In this document: piece by piece, positions 25,200 through 33,890 of the stretch
Layout of the letters: each line of letters starts with the position of its first letter
How positions within the stretch are numbered: position 1 is the first letter of the stretch
Assembly: GCA_030524635.1 (NCBI GenBank)
Contig: JAUNGG010000030.1
Coordinates: forward strand, 1 to 48,695
From: Lachnospiraceae bacterium
Lineage (GTDB): Bacteria > Bacillota > Clostridia > Lachnospirales > Lachnospiraceae
Reading direction: 5' to 3'
DNA: 48,695 bases
Position numbers and translations under genes: made by a program
Notes under the pieces: generated by a model
Database searches by the model: none
What the model was told of the DNA's origin: nothing
What the model saw: the letters and a program-made list of their open reading frames with translations, nothing else

Positions 25200-25793
25200 A
25201 TGAGACAATATCAAAAATATCCAAATTTTCAGAACCGGAAGCTGCTTTCCATCAGCTGCCTCCTGGCAGGCAGCCTCTATCTGGCCTATATCCTGATAAG
25301 CGGAATACTCCGCTTCTCTCCTTCTGCCTTGCCCGCAGACTGCTATCCGGCAGGCACCTATCTGGTGGGAACCGAAATCCCGGCAGGAGAATATGTGCTG
25401 TTTTGTGATTCTTTTCTGGCTTATTTTGAGCTGACAGAGGAAGGACAGATGGTAAACGACTCCGTTTCCCCATCGTCTATCGTAACGCTGAAGGATAACC
25501 AGACCTTTTATATGGAGCATTGTCATGCAGTCCCGATTCAATCCGCCGGCAAGCTGGATCTGTCTGGAGATGGAATGTTTAAGGTAGGCATTCACCTCCC
25601 TGCCGGCGAATATGTCCTGGAAATGGATGAGGATTCTCCACTGGGCTACGGCTATGCGGAAATCTCAGAAAACAGCAGCCATCAGCCTGATGCCGTTTCC
25701 CAGCAAATTATTGTAAAAGGAACGGTTTCGATTACGGTTTCAGAGGGTGAATATTTGAAACTGTGCCGCTGTCGGATCCTTGCATCTCCTTGA
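25200..25793 (+). CDS. Membrane-anchored protein with repeated IPAGEYVL modules
   Basis: A 197-residue protein. One N-terminal membrane helix (LLSISCLLAGSLYLAYILISG) is followed by an extracytoplasmic part. Two copies of a beta module are visible: YPAGTYLVGTEIPAGEYVLF (about residues 49-68) and MFKVGIHLPAGEYVLEMDE (about 125-143), each followed by a strand pair and a segment with SIVTLKDNQTFYM or TVSITVSEGEYLKL. Similar AG-x-Y-x-VG-x-x-IPAGEY modules occur in many Firmicute exported proteins, often behind zinc ribbons; their role is not known to me. It is divergent from an XRE regulator. The thiC promoter overlaps its stop codon, so the genes are tightly packed. Confidence 0.75.
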   Translation: MRQYQKYPNFQNRKLLSISCLLAGSLYLAYILISGILRFSPSALPADCYPAGTYLVGTEIPAGEYVLFCDSFLAYFELTEEGQMVNDSVSPSSIVTLKDNQTFYMEHCHAVPIQSAGKLDLSGDGMFKVGIHLPAGEYVLEMDEDSPLGYGYAEISENSSHQPDAVSQQIIVKGTVSITVSEGEYLKLCRCRILASP

Positions 25794-25818
25794 CTTTCCC
25801 CGTCCGCCATGCTACAAT
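25790..25818 (+). promoter_or_regulatory. thiC: Promoter of the thiC riboswitch leader
   Basis: TTGACT (25790-25795), 17 bp, TACAAT (25813-25818). The -35 overlaps the stop codon of the preceding gene. Confidence 0.8.
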
Positions 25819-25829
25819 AATTCCAGTTT

Positions 25830-25925
25830 CATAGCCGGGGAGCTTGCATGAGCAGGCTGAGAGTAAGCTGTATCGCTTAGACCCATAACCTGATTTGGAT
25901 AATGCCAACGTAGGGAACCGAAGGA
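25830..25925 (+). ncRNA. TPP riboswitch (thi box)
   Basis: The aptamer signature is intact: GGGGAGC at the start, GCTGAGAGTAAGC, GACCCATAACCTGATTTGGA, then TAATGCCAACGTAGGGAA at the end of the thi box. It precedes thiC and is followed by a terminator hairpin, so thiamine pyrophosphate should cause early termination. Confidence 0.97.
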
Positions 25926-25931
25926 TTTCAC

Positions 25932-25968
25932 GACTGCGATATGCGATTTGGCACAGCGCAGTTTTTTT
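25932..25968 (+). terminator. Riboswitch expression-platform terminator
   Basis: ACTGCG (25933-25938) pairs with CGCAGT (25957-25962) and is followed by TTTTTTTAT. The stem is short, but the T-run and position after the thi box fit the off state. Confidence 0.75.
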
Positions 25969-26115
25969 ATTTCAAAGCCCTGATCCCAGTCATTCTGGCC
26001 TGTCCATCTCATCCATCTCCCTCCTGTTATAACAAACGCGGCTGTTCACTACCCTGACAGCTGCACAAAAAATATTATTTTAAAACTGCACAGCAGCGCG
26101 AAGGAGGAAACAATT

Positions 26116-27426
26116 ATGTCAAATTACACTACCCAGATGGATGCTGCCCGCCAGGGCATAATCACACCGCAGATGAAGATTGTAGCAGAAAAGGAGCATA
26201 TGGATGCGGAGGAGCTGCGCAAGCTGATTGCCAAAGGAGAGGTGATCATTCCATGCAATAAGAATCACAAGGCGTTAAGTCCAAGCGGCGTAGGCGCCAA
26301 GCTGACTACCAAGATCAATGTGAACTTGGGCGTTTCCCGTGACTGGAAGGATGTGGATATGGAATACGAGAAGGTCCGCTCTGCTGTAGAGATGGGCGCA
26401 GAGGCCATTATGGACTTAAGCTCTTATGGCGACACCCGCACCTTCCGCCGGAAGCTGACGGAAACCTGCCCGGCTATGATCGGAACGGTTCCCATCTACG
26501 ATGCCGTAGTCTACTACCACAAGGCACTGGGAAAGATCACCTCAGAGGAATGGATCGATATCGTGCGGATGCATGCAGAGGACGGCGTGGACTTTATGAC
26601 CATCCACTGCGGCATGAACCGCGCCACTGCCGCCCGCTTTAAGAAAAATAAGCGTCTGATGAACATCGTTTCCCGGGGCGGCTCCATTATGTTCGCCTGG
26701 ATGGAGATGACCGGACAGGAAAATCCATTCTATGAGCATTACGATGAGATCCTGGAGATCTGCCGGGAGTACGATATCACCATGAGCCTTGGCGATGCCT
26801 GTCGTCCAGGCTGTATTGCCGATGCCACCGACACAGCCCAGATCGAGGAGCTGATCACCTTAGGCGAGCTGACCAAGCGTGCCTGGGAGAAGGATGTGCA
26901 GGTCATGATCGAGGGGCCGGGACATATGCCCATGAACCAGATCGCTGCCAATATGGAGATCCAGAAAACCCTGTGCCACGGCGCCCCCTTCTACGTATTA
27001 GGGCCTTTGGTAACCGATGTGGCTCCAGGCTATGACCATATCACCTCCGCCATCGGCGGCGCTATCGCAGCCAGCGCCGGAGCTGCCTTCCTGTGCTATG
27101 TGACCCCGGCTGAGCATCTTCGTCTGCCAAATGCAGAGGATGTGAAGGAAGGCATTATCGCTGCCAAGATCGCCGCCCATGCCGCCGACATCGCCAAGGG
27201 CGTACCTGGTGCAGCCGACTGGGATTACAAGATGAGCCAGGCCAGAAAGAATCTGGACTGGGAAGCCATGTTTGCCTTAAGCATGGACCCGGAGAAGGCC
27301 CGTCGCTACCGTGCCGAGGCAAAGCCGGAGAAGGAAGATACCTGCAGTATGTGCGGCAACTTCTGCGCGGTAAAGAATACCAACCGGATCCTGGACGGGG
27401 AAATTGTTACTATTTTTGATGAATAA
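26116..27426 (+). CDS. thiC: Phosphomethylpyrimidine synthase ThiC
   Basis: A 436-residue radical SAM enzyme that rearranges aminoimidazole ribotide to hydroxymethylpyrimidine phosphate in thiamine synthesis. Family blocks: [65 protein letters not shown] and [11 protein letters not shown]. The cluster-binding cysteines are at the C-terminus in [11 protein letters not shown] (Cys-x2-Cys-x4-Cys), the unusual ThiC arrangement. This is the short form lacking the N-terminal extension of proteobacterial ThiC, as usual in Clostridia. AAGGAGGAAA precedes the ATG. No other thiamine gene is adjacent. Confidence 0.98.
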   Translation: MSNYTTQMDAARQGIITPQMKIVAEKEHMDAEELRKLIAKGEVIIPCNKNHKALSPSGVGAKLTTKINVNLGVSRDWKDVDMEYEKVRSAVEMGAEAIMDLSSYGDTRTFRRKLTETCPAMIGTVPIYDAVVYYHKALGKITSEEWIDIVRMHAEDGVDFMTIHCGMNRATAARFKKNKRLMNIVSRGGSIMFAWMEMTGQENPFYEHYDEILEICREYDITMSLGDACRPGCIADATDTAQIEELITLGELTKRAWEKDVQVMIEGPGHMPMNQIAANMEIQKTLCHGAPFYVLGPLVTDVAPGYDHITSAIGGAIAASAGAAFLCYVTPAEHLRLPNAEDVKEGIIAAKIAAHAADIAKGVPGAADWDYKMSQARKNLDWEAMFALSMDPEKARRYRAEAKPEKEDTCSMCGNFCAVKNTNRILDGEIVTIFDE

Positions 27427-27500
27427 TAAGAGAAGGCAGCCAGAATGAAGGACTGCTTCGGATCCTGAATAAATTTTAAGAAAACCCGCCAATCCCATGT

Positions 27501-27583
27501 AAGGTTCCTCCTGTAAAATTGATCTTACCAGTTCCTGGAAGCCAACCGCGCTCCAGGGCTAAAATCAAACAGGGAGGAACCTT
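27501..27583 (+). promoter_or_regulatory. Long hairpin sequestering the Shine-Dalgarno of the carbonic anhydrase gene
   Basis: AAGGTTCCTCC (27501-27511) is perfectly complementary to GGAGGAACCTT (27573-27583). The stem continues after one bulged G (TGT with ACA) and a further five pairs (TTGAT with ATCAA), with an inner CCTGG/CCAGG hairpin. The right arm contains the whole ribosome site GGGAGGAA of the gene starting at 27588. No T-run follows, so it is not a terminator. This is a candidate translational switch of unknown ligand. Confidence 0.65.
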
Positions 27584-27587
27584 ATTT

Positions 27588-28133
27588 ATGCTGGACGAAA
27601 TCTTACGCTACAACCACCACTTTGTAACAACCTGCGGCTATGAAAACTATGAGGCAGAAAAATATCCGCGGAAAAAGCTTGCCATTCTGACCTGCATGGA
27701 TACCCGCCTGGTGGAGCTGCTTCCCGCTGCACTGGGATTGCGGCAGGGAGATATTAAATTAGTTACCAATGCGGGGGCCATGATCCGAAACCCTTATGAC
27801 AGCTCTGCCTTAAGCCTGCTGATTGCAGTTTTGGAGCTGCAGGTGAAGGAAATTCTGGTGATCGGCCATACTGACTGCGGCGTGAAGGGACTGACAGCAG
27901 AAGGGATGATCCGGCTTTTAAAGCAGCGGGGCATTCCAGAGGAAACCTTCCTTGCCCTTGAGAAGGAGCAGGTGGATCTGGCACAATTCTTTCATGGCTT
28001 TGAGGATCTGGAGGCTTCTGTAATACAATCAGTCGGACTGCTGCGAAATCATCCGCTGATGCCGAAGGATGTGGCAGTTCATGGGTGTATTATGGACACC
28101 AGAACCGGAGGTCTGGAAGCCGTGACTGACTAA
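27588..28133 (+). CDS. Beta-carbonic anhydrase
   Basis: A 181-residue beta-class enzyme that interconverts CO2 and bicarbonate. The zinc ligands and dyad are visible: Cys36, Asp38 and Arg40 in LTCMDTRLVELL, His94 and Cys97 in VIGHTDCGVKG. The glycine-rich NAGAMIRNP segment is typical of the small clade found in Firmicutes. ATG 27588 is chosen from the conserved start MLDEILRYN and GGGAGGAA at 27572-27579. Only about 160 bp separate it from thiC on the same strand, so read-through from the TPP riboswitch transcript is possible; the intervening RNA folds into a hairpin over the ribosome site. Confidence 0.92.
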   Translation: MLDEILRYNHHFVTTCGYENYEAEKYPRKKLAILTCMDTRLVELLPAALGLRQGDIKLVTNAGAMIRNPYDSSALSLLIAVLELQVKEILVIGHTDCGVKGLTAEGMIRLLKQRGIPEETFLALEKEQVDLAQFFHGFEDLEASVIQSVGLLRNHPLMPKDVAVHGCIMDTRTGGLEAVTD

Positions 28134-28148
28134 TAAAGCTTACATTGC

Positions 28149-28177
28149 AAAAGCATCCCATATCTGGGATGCTTTTT
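28149..28177 (+). terminator. Terminator after the carbonic anhydrase gene
   Basis: AAAAGCATCCCA (28149-28160) pairs with TGGGATGCTTTT (28165-28176) around a 4-base loop and ends in T residues. Confidence 0.88.
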
Positions 28178-28240
28178 GGCTTTTAGTGATTAAGCAGTAA
28201 TCATATATTTTGTTAAGAATTTCTCAGTCAATCGAATTAA

Positions 28241-28272
28241 GGAGCTGCCGCTTCAATATTCGCGGCAGCTCC
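28241..28272. terminator. Hairpin after the citrate transporter gene
   Basis: GGAGCTGCCG (28241-28250) and CGGCAGCTCC (28263-28272) form a 10-bp perfect stem. It lies between converging genes. A T-rich stretch follows only after about 15 bases on the + strand and none on the minus strand, so it may act as an RNA 3-prime stabiliser rather than a classic terminator. Confidence 0.5.
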
Positions 28273-28328
28273 TATTCCAATTTTGTCTTTTTTATCTCAT
28301 TTCATTCAGGCTTACTGCCTGGTATTCA

Positions 28329-29666
28329 CTAGAAGGTAATCACTCCCAGCAGAAGCCCTGCCAGCATACACACCAGACTGACGCCCCAGATCCAGAAGAA
28401 GCTGTTCTTGATGTGATCCTTGATCTCCACACCAGCCAGACCTACGCCAAGGAAGGTTGCCGGAACTACCGGGCTGATGAAGGTTGCACAGTTGCGGCAT
28501 ACTACCATTGCGATTGCAATATGTACCGGATCCACACCGAAGTTATTGCCGACTCCGATCAGAACCGGAAGCAGGCCGTAGAAGTAAGAGTCGGTACAGA
28601 ACATCAGTGTTAACGGCACGGACAGAACACCGATGATCAGCGGCAGGAACCGTCCCATGGACTGTGGGATGAACTGAGCCAGCACGTTTGCCATGTGGTT
28701 CATGATCTCACTGTCCTCCAGCACACCTAAGAACACGCCTGCAGCCAGGATGGTGGAAGCCATCATCAGAGCCGGGCCGGAGTGGGACTTGATGATCTTA
28801 TTCTGCAGCTTAGCGCCTGGATAGTTTACCAACAGCGCTGCCACACAGCCAAGCATAAAGGTAAAGTAGGACGGAACCTTTAAGAAGATCAGGCAGACGA
28901 TAACGATCAGGGTTAATGCAATATTGAACCAGAAGAACTGCGGTCTTGCCAGCTCGTTGGAGGCGGCTGCCTCTGCCATTTCCTCAACTGCGGCATTTTC
29001 TTCTACTGCAATGCTGCTGCCTGCTCCTGCGCCTCTCTTCTTCTCTACATTGCCCCAGAAGAAAGCGGTTGCGAAAGCAAGCACAATGCCCACGATCTGC
29101 ATGGGCAGAAGCTTCATCCACAGTGTATTTGCTTCAATCCCTAACACAGAGGCAGAGCGCATGGTAGGGCCGCCCCAGGGCATCAGATTCATCACACCCA
29201 TAGCGGTGACACAGATCAGAAGCAGGGTGGTGGGACGCATCCGCAGCTTTTTGTAAACGGGAAGCATCGCCGGAATGGTGATCAGGAAGGTGGAAGCGCC
29301 GCCGCCGTCTAAATGGCCGATCATGGCAATGATGCAGGTCATTACGGCAACACCTACTACATTGTTGCCCACCTTCTTCATCAGCGCATTGATAATACGG
29401 TCAAACATGCCTACATCTGTCATAATTCCGAAGAACAATACGGAGAAAATAAACAGGGCAGCGGTGGAATGTACGCCCTTTACGCCGGCGGAAATAAAGT
29501 CGCCCATTTCGCTGATGGTGTAGGTTCCGGTGAGGACCAGGATCAGTGCCGTCACAGAGGATACTCCGATAAAGGCGATGGCAGGTACAGTTACGTTTCT
29601 CAGCAACAAAACGATGATCATGATAATGGTTGCAAAGCCTAATATTGCAAGCATAGTCTCATTCAT
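28329..29666 (-). CDS. Citrate transporter, CitMHS family
   Basis: A 445-residue polytopic membrane protein of the CitMHS family (metal-citrate/H+ symporters). It has about 11-12 hydrophobic helices. Family blocks: FFGIMTDVGMFDRII, GHLDGGGASTFLITIPAMLPVYKKL, and MNLMPWGGPTMRSASVL. A charged, low-conservation loop (EKKRGAGAGSSIAVEENAAVEE) marks the cytosolic centre. ATG 29666 follows AAGGAGGAACAAACC; the longer frame has no ribosome site. It is downstream of a histidine kinase and shares promoter motifs with the citrate lyase operon, so citrate is a likely substrate. The metal ion partner cannot be told. Confidence 0.88.
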   Translation of the reverse strand: MNETMLAILGFATIIMIIVLLLRNVTVPAIAFIGVSSVTALILVLTGTYTISEMGDFISAGVKGVHSTAALFIFSVLFFGIMTDVGMFDRIINALMKKVGNNVVGVAVMTCIIAMIGHLDGGGASTFLITIPAMLPVYKKLRMRPTTLLLICVTAMGVMNLMPWGGPTMRSASVLGIEANTLWMKLLPMQIVGIVLAFATAFFWGNVEKKRGAGAGSSIAVEENAAVEEMAEAAASNELARPQFFWFNIALTLIVIVCLIFLKVPSYFTFMLGCVAALLVNYPGAKLQNKIIKSHSGPALMMASTILAAGVFLGVLEDSEIMNHMANVLAQFIPQSMGRFLPLIIGVLSVPLTLMFCTDSYFYGLLPVLIGVGNNFGVDPVHIAIAMVVCRNCATFISPVVPATFLGVGLAGVEIKDHIKNSFFWIWGVSLVCMLAGLLLGVITF

Positions 29667-29738
29667 GGTTTGTTCCTCCTTTTCATGTGATTTTGTTTTT
29701 TGAGTTTGGTTTTCTTGTTCTCTCAACCTGATGATCAC

Positions 29739-29813
29739 ATTATAAAAGCCCAACCTTACAGACTTCCGCCATCTGCCTTAAATCTGATTAAGGCAAATAT
29801 TAAAAGTTGTTAA
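29739..29813 (-). promoter_or_regulatory. Promoter and TTAA-repeat operator of the citrate transporter
   Basis: On the minus strand: TTAACAACTTTTAATAT (29813-29797) with TTAA half-sites 10 bp apart, then CCTTAATCAGATTTAAGG (29793-29776) with another two TTAA half-sites 10 bp apart, then TAAGGTTG (29758-29751), six bases and TATAAT (29744-29739). No -35 consensus is present at the right distance, which fits an activated promoter. The citD promoter has the same elements. Confidence 0.65.
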
Positions 29814-29830
29814 GGTTAGGCTTTTATCTC

Positions 29831-32026
29831 TCACATTCTCCTGCCTGCTCTTCCACGCTTCACAGCACCCAGGATCGCCGCATCGGAGACCGGCTTATCG
29901 ATATACTCGTCGATCACCTTCCGGTCCTTCGCCTCCGCCAGTTCCCTGGTAATATAGTCTGCCATCACGATCTTGATCAGCTCCGGATACCGCCCCTGAA
30001 TGGCCATGAAAAAGTCTACTGCACTTCTTCCCTGGATTGCCTGCTCCGCCGCCATGGCATCATACTTCTTCTCCTTCAGAAGCTTTCCTGCCTCCTCAAA
30101 ATTCATGCAGAAATCCGCTGATACTCCCAGCTTGGCAAAGTTCCGCTCCAGAAGCTTCAGCACCTTGGCATTGTCATCTGCCACCAGAAGCCGCAGTTCT
30201 TCGCCGTCGGGACCGTGGATCTCTTCCTCTTGCACCTTCTGCTCATTCACCGGGAAATACAGATAAAAGGTACTTCCCACTCCTACCGTGCTCTCCACAA
30301 AGATATATCCCTTGTGGGAATGGATGATCTGCTCCACCAGGGCCAGTCCCAGCCCCGTTCCCTTGCCGTTTTCCTTAGTAGTAAAAAACGGATTAAAGAT
30401 CTGATCCATCACTTCCCTGGTCATACCGCAGCCATTGTCGGAGATGGCAAGTTTCATATAATGCTTCCAGGTATCTGGAATGGAAGAAAGCTCCCAGCGC
30501 TCCAGCTCCCCCTGCTCTACCACCTCTCCGGTGATCCACACTCTTCCATCCTCCTTCCGTCCGATGGCGTGGATCGCATTGACGCAGATATTTAAGATCA
30601 CCTGGTTCAGCTGGGTTTCATTGCCCAGCATACACTGCCCCTCCAGCTTTAACTGCTCCTCAAACGCAACATTGGCCGGGCATACAGAGCGCACCATCTT
30701 AAAGGCCCTCCGGAGCATCTGGGCAGCGGTAATATTTTTAAATGCAGTCTCCATGTTTTTGCGGCTTAAGGAGGAGATCTGCTGGATCAGCTCCTTGGCC
30801 TTTGCCGATGCCTCATAGATCTCCACCGCCTCCTCATAGGCTTCCGAATCCTCCGGAAGCTCCATCAAAAGCAGGTCCGCGTATCCCATGATCGGCGTCA
30901 GCAGATTGTTAAATTCATGGGCAATGCCCCCTGTCATGGTTCCCATGATCTGAAGCCGCTGCTGGTGGGCGATGGTCTCCTCACTTTGGTGCATTTCCTG
31001 CAGGATCCGGTTTAACTCCTGCAGATAAAGGATCTCCGCCTTGTCCTTCTTTGACTGTGCCACTATCCGGTACAGGTAAATGCCAAGAAGCAGCACCGAT
31101 CCCAGGAAGCCGATACAAATCAGGATCATCTTATAGATCCCGGACACGATGGGAACATAAATATCATCATAATCCATTACCGCGCTGACCACCAGAAAAT
31201 CCTTTCCCATCTGAACCGGCGTGTAGGCGCTGATCTTTTTCACCCGTTCCAGATCCGGGGAGGTCCACCAATAGGAATAATATTCCAGAATGTCCTCCTC
31301 TCCCCTTAACTGGCTGTCCAGCATATTCTCAAGGCTTTTCAGATCCACCCCGGGATACAGCTCCTGACGGCCGCTGATGGTTTCGATCCCCCACTGCTTC
31401 CGATCCGGATGCATCATGATCACTCCCTTGGAATCCTTAACCAGCGCATACCCATTCGTTCCCAAACGGATCCCTGAGATCAGATTCTGATAATAGACCT
31501 CCTCATCCAGGATGATCGCCAGACTCCTTCCGTCCCGCTTCTGATTTTGCACCACCAGATAGCTGTTTCCATTCTCCATTTTAGACTGGCTCAGACTGAT
31601 GGTTTCACTTAACTCCATCTGGGTGCTGGTGCTGATGATCTGGCCTCCCTTGCTGCTCCTTATGATCGTCCCATCCTTATCCTCTAAAACCACATCCCAC
31701 ACATAAGGAGCATGGGTTGCCGTATAGTCGTCCAAAATTTCCCAGTTCTCCGTCTGGCTGATCATATCATATCGTTTTTCTGTCTGACAAAGACCCTCCA
31801 GATCGGCCATATACTCCTGAATAGTCAGCCTTAAGTTAAATCCCATGCTCTGAACCGTCAAAAGCATCTGCTCCTTCTGCTGGTCAATGATTCCTTCCTT
31901 ATACCCCTTCCACGCAGTACCGCCCAGATATCCAAATAAAAACAAGATCGTGCCGAATATCAGCCCCATGATCCAAAAGTTTTTCTGCTCATTTCTCTGC
32001 TTTTTCTGGGTTTTGGATTTCTTCAT
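29831..32026 (-). CDS. Hybrid sensor histidine kinase with Cache domain and degenerate receiver
   Basis: A 731-residue membrane kinase. Order: membrane helix ~17-37, extracytoplasmic Cache-type sensor ~40-295 (NGYALVKDSKGVIMMHPDR), second helix ~303-323, coiled coil, HisKA box with the phospho-acceptor His in GGIAHEFNNLLTPIMGY, HATPase_c (N box LNQVILNICVNAIHAI; G boxes SDNGCGMT and GKGTGLGLALV), and a C-terminal receiver from ~612. In the receiver the phospho-acceptor Asp is replaced by Glu (YDAMAAEQAIQG) and the Thr/Ser by Ala (IVMADY), while the Lys remains (YIDKP). ATG 32026 follows GAGGAGG. It is divergent from an OmpR-type regulator and upstream of the citrate transporter, so sensing citrate or a related acid is inferred. 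It is not of the CitA/DcuS type. Confidence 0.88.
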   Translation of the reverse strand: MKKSKTQKKQRNEQKNFWIMGLIFGTILFLFGYLGGTAWKGYKEGIIDQQKEQMLLTVQSMGFNLRLTIQEYMADLEGLCQTEKRYDMISQTENWEILDDYTATHAPYVWDVVLEDKDGTIIRSSKGGQIISTSTQMELSETISLSQSKMENGNSYLVVQNQKRDGRSLAIILDEEVYYQNLISGIRLGTNGYALVKDSKGVIMMHPDRKQWGIETISGRQELYPGVDLKSLENMLDSQLRGEEDILEYYSYWWTSPDLERVKKISAYTPVQMGKDFLVVSAVMDYDDIYVPIVSGIYKMILICIGFLGSVLLLGIYLYRIVAQSKKDKAEILYLQELNRILQEMHQSEETIAHQQRLQIMGTMTGGIAHEFNNLLTPIMGYADLLLMELPEDSEAYEEAVEIYEASAKAKELIQQISSLSRKNMETAFKNITAAQMLRRAFKMVRSVCPANVAFEEQLKLEGQCMLGNETQLNQVILNICVNAIHAIGRKEDGRVWITGEVVEQGELERWELSSIPDTWKHYMKLAISDNGCGMTREVMDQIFNPFFTTKENGKGTGLGLALVEQIIHSHKGYIFVESTVGVGSTFYLYFPVNEQKVQEEEIHGPDGEELRLLVADDNAKVLKLLERNFAKLGVSADFCMNFEEAGKLLKEKKYDAMAAEQAIQGRSAVDFFMAIQGRYPELIKIVMADYITRELAEAKDRKVIDEYIDKPVSDAAILGAVKRGRAGRRM

Positions 32027-32051
32027 CCTACAGCCTCCTCTCATTCCAATA

Positions 32052-32080
32052 TTGACTTCCCATTTTCCTAACATTATAAT
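32052..32080 (+). promoter_or_regulatory. Promoter of the response regulator gene
   Basis: TTGACT (32052-32057), 17 bp, TATAAT (32075-32080). It reads to the gene at 32153; TTAACATATTTTTTATG downstream at 32096 loosely resembles the citrate operator half-sites. Confidence 0.75.
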
Positions 32081-32152
32081 AGATATGGACAATATTTAAC
32101 ATATTTTTTATGAAAGAAAATAAATCTTCAAATACAACATACGGGGGAGCAT

Positions 32153-32839
32153 ATGGCAGATAAAGTATTGATCGTGGACGATGACCCGGCGATCCGAAAG
32201 CTGTTAGAAAAAGTCATGCACAGCAATGAGCTGGAAACAGAAACCGCCAGCAGCGGTATAGAAGCTTTGAACCTGCTGAAAAATCACACTTACGATATGA
32301 TTCTGATGGATATCATGCTGGGAGATATGGAAGGCTTCGAGGTGATCAAACGGCTGAGAGGTCAGGGAATCCAGACACCGGTGATGATCGTCAGCGGCAG
32401 GAATGAGGACTATGATTCCCTTTACGGCTTGTCTTTAGGAGCCGACGACTATATCACCAAGCCATTCCGCCCGCTGGTGCTGGGCGCTAAGGTAAAGGCG
32501 TTGATCCGCCGGAACAAGAATCTGGTTCTGGAAAACTCCAATCTGCTGGAATGCGGACCATTCTCCTACGATTCTGCTACCATGCGTTTTTATAAAGAAA
32601 AGGAGGAGCTGATTCTCTCCGCTAAGGAAAGCAGCCTGCTGCTTCTCTTCATGAAGCACCCCAACCAGGTATTCACAAAGGATATGATCTATGAGCATGT
32701 ATGGGGCACCAGCGTTGCCATCGATGACAATGCCATTATGGTCTATATCAACCGCCTCCGCAGCAAGATCGAAGAAGACCGGCAGAAGCCGGCGCATATT
32801 GTAACCGTTCGCGGACTGGGGTATCGGTTTGTGCCGTAA
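32153..32839 (+). CDS. OmpR/PhoB-type response regulator
   Basis: A 228-residue two-component regulator. The receiver (1-120) has the acidic pair in LIVDDDP, phospho-acceptor Asp53 (MILMDIMLGD), Ser81 in the switch position (MIVSGR) and Lys103 (DDYITKPF). The C-terminal winged helix (~130-228) is typical (ELILSAKESSLLLLFMKHP, IYEHVWG, DDNAIMVYINRLRSKIEED, VRGLGYRFVP). It is divergent from the hybrid kinase, its likely partner. OmpR-type proteins bind direct repeats about 10-11 bp apart, which is the spacing of the TTAA half-sites before the citrate transporter and citD, making it the best candidate regulator of both. Confidence 0.93.
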   Translation: MADKVLIVDDDPAIRKLLEKVMHSNELETETASSGIEALNLLKNHTYDMILMDIMLGDMEGFEVIKRLRGQGIQTPVMIVSGRNEDYDSLYGLSLGADDYITKPFRPLVLGAKVKALIRRNKNLVLENSNLLECGPFSYDSATMRFYKEKEELILSAKESSLLLLFMKHPNQVFTKDMIYEHVWGTSVAIDDNAIMVYINRLRSKIEEDRQKPAHIVTVRGLGYRFVP

Positions 32840-32877
32840 GGAATTCATTCATCCTTTCCAGTTCTGTCATGGGAAAG

Positions 32878-32906
32878 AGGGCGCCGTTATCGAAAACCGG
32901 CGCCCT
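32878..32906. terminator. Terminator between the regulator and citG
   Basis: AGGGCGCCG (32878-32886) and CGGCGCCCT (32898-32906) form a 9-bp perfect stem abutting the citG stop and 40 bp after the regulator stop. It has only short T-runs on each side. Confidence 0.65.
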
Positions 32907-32907
32907 G

Positions 32908-33864
32908 TTAAATTTCTCTGCCTGCTGCGGCATTTCCAGAATTCATTGCCTGCAAACATAAATTTTCCTCTGTAATTCCCGCCAGAAAAACAGCGGCTGC
33001 CAAAAGATCTGCACAGCCTCCATTGCTGTAATTCTTCTCAATAAAATACTGGTCCATCGCCTTTAACTGCTCCACGGCATCCTTCTGGTAAGCGCCTCCC
33101 GCCTGCAAAAATACGCCTGCGATCTGCTGCACCTCCAGCATCCCGTCCCTTCCGGTCCGGGACAGCACATTGCCGTCCTCCACCTGGCTCATCAAAGTCA
33201 AAAGAACCTGGAGCTTGACCTGGTTCCAATCCCGCTTTTCTCTTAACCCCTTCTGCAAAACTGGAAGTGCCAGCTCTGTCACGGAAGGGTATCCGAATGC
33301 AGCTTCCCCCCGAACTCCAAGGGCACCGTATACATGGAAATTCCGCTGCCCATTGCTGATGGGCTGTGTCTTTGATATTCTGGCGATCCGGGAAATCTCC
33401 TTCAGCAGAATCTTTCTGACCATCCTCCGCTCCATCACGATCACATCTGACAATGCAATCGTTCCATAAAGAGTCTGGCAGGCGCCAGCAGCAGCACACA
33501 GAATTCCTATGGTAAAGATGGCGCCCTTATGTGTGTTCACTCCGCCGGTGGCCTGATACATGGCCGCCTCCGCCTGGATTCCAATTTGGCGAATGGTTTG
33601 GAACAGCTGCTCCGGACTGCCTGGATTTTGGATCCCTGCCTCTGCCATTTTAATAAAATACGGCTCCAGGGCTGCTGCGCTGCGCTCAAAAGTATGACAG
33701 TCCATATCCCGGTGAGCGCCGTTGGAATACGGATCCACCAGTCCCGGCTTCGGGAAGGTATACACCTCCTCCAGAAGAGACTGATAAGCAAAACGGCCGA
33801 TCAGCCTGGATAACCCGCAGAACTGCAAATCACTGGTATATTGATTCCGTAAAACTGCCTGCAT
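32908..33864 (-). CDS. citG: Triphosphoribosyl-dephospho-CoA synthase CitG
   Basis: A 318-residue enzyme that makes the precursor of the citrate lyase prosthetic group from ATP and dephospho-CoA. Family blocks are clear: ALLEEVYTFPKPGLVDPYSNGAHRDMD-type start (seen as TFPKPGLVDPYSNGAH), GGVNTHKGAIFTIGIL, and YPSVTELALPVL. AGGAGGAG precedes the ATG. It is the last gene of citDEFXG, 26 bp after citX. Confidence 0.93.
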   Translation of the reverse strand: MQAVLRNQYTSDLQFCGLSRLIGRFAYQSLLEEVYTFPKPGLVDPYSNGAHRDMDCHTFERSAAALEPYFIKMAEAGIQNPGSPEQLFQTIRQIGIQAEAAMYQATGGVNTHKGAIFTIGILCAAAGACQTLYGTIALSDVIVMERRMVRKILLKEISRIARISKTQPISNGQRNFHVYGALGVRGEAAFGYPSVTELALPVLQKGLREKRDWNQVKLQVLLTLMSQVEDGNVLSRTGRDGMLEVQQIAGVFLQAGGAYQKDAVEQLKAMDQYFIEKNYSNGGCADLLAAAVFLAGITEENLCLQAMNSGNAAAGREI

Positions 33865-33890
33865 CCTGCTCCTCCTGATTGATCTGCTGT

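Noticed and set aside
29831..32026. CitA/DcuS-type citrate sensor kinase
   Set aside because: The sensor looks like a Cache domain of about 250 residues, the kinase is a hybrid, and the paired regulator is OmpR-type rather than CitB-type.
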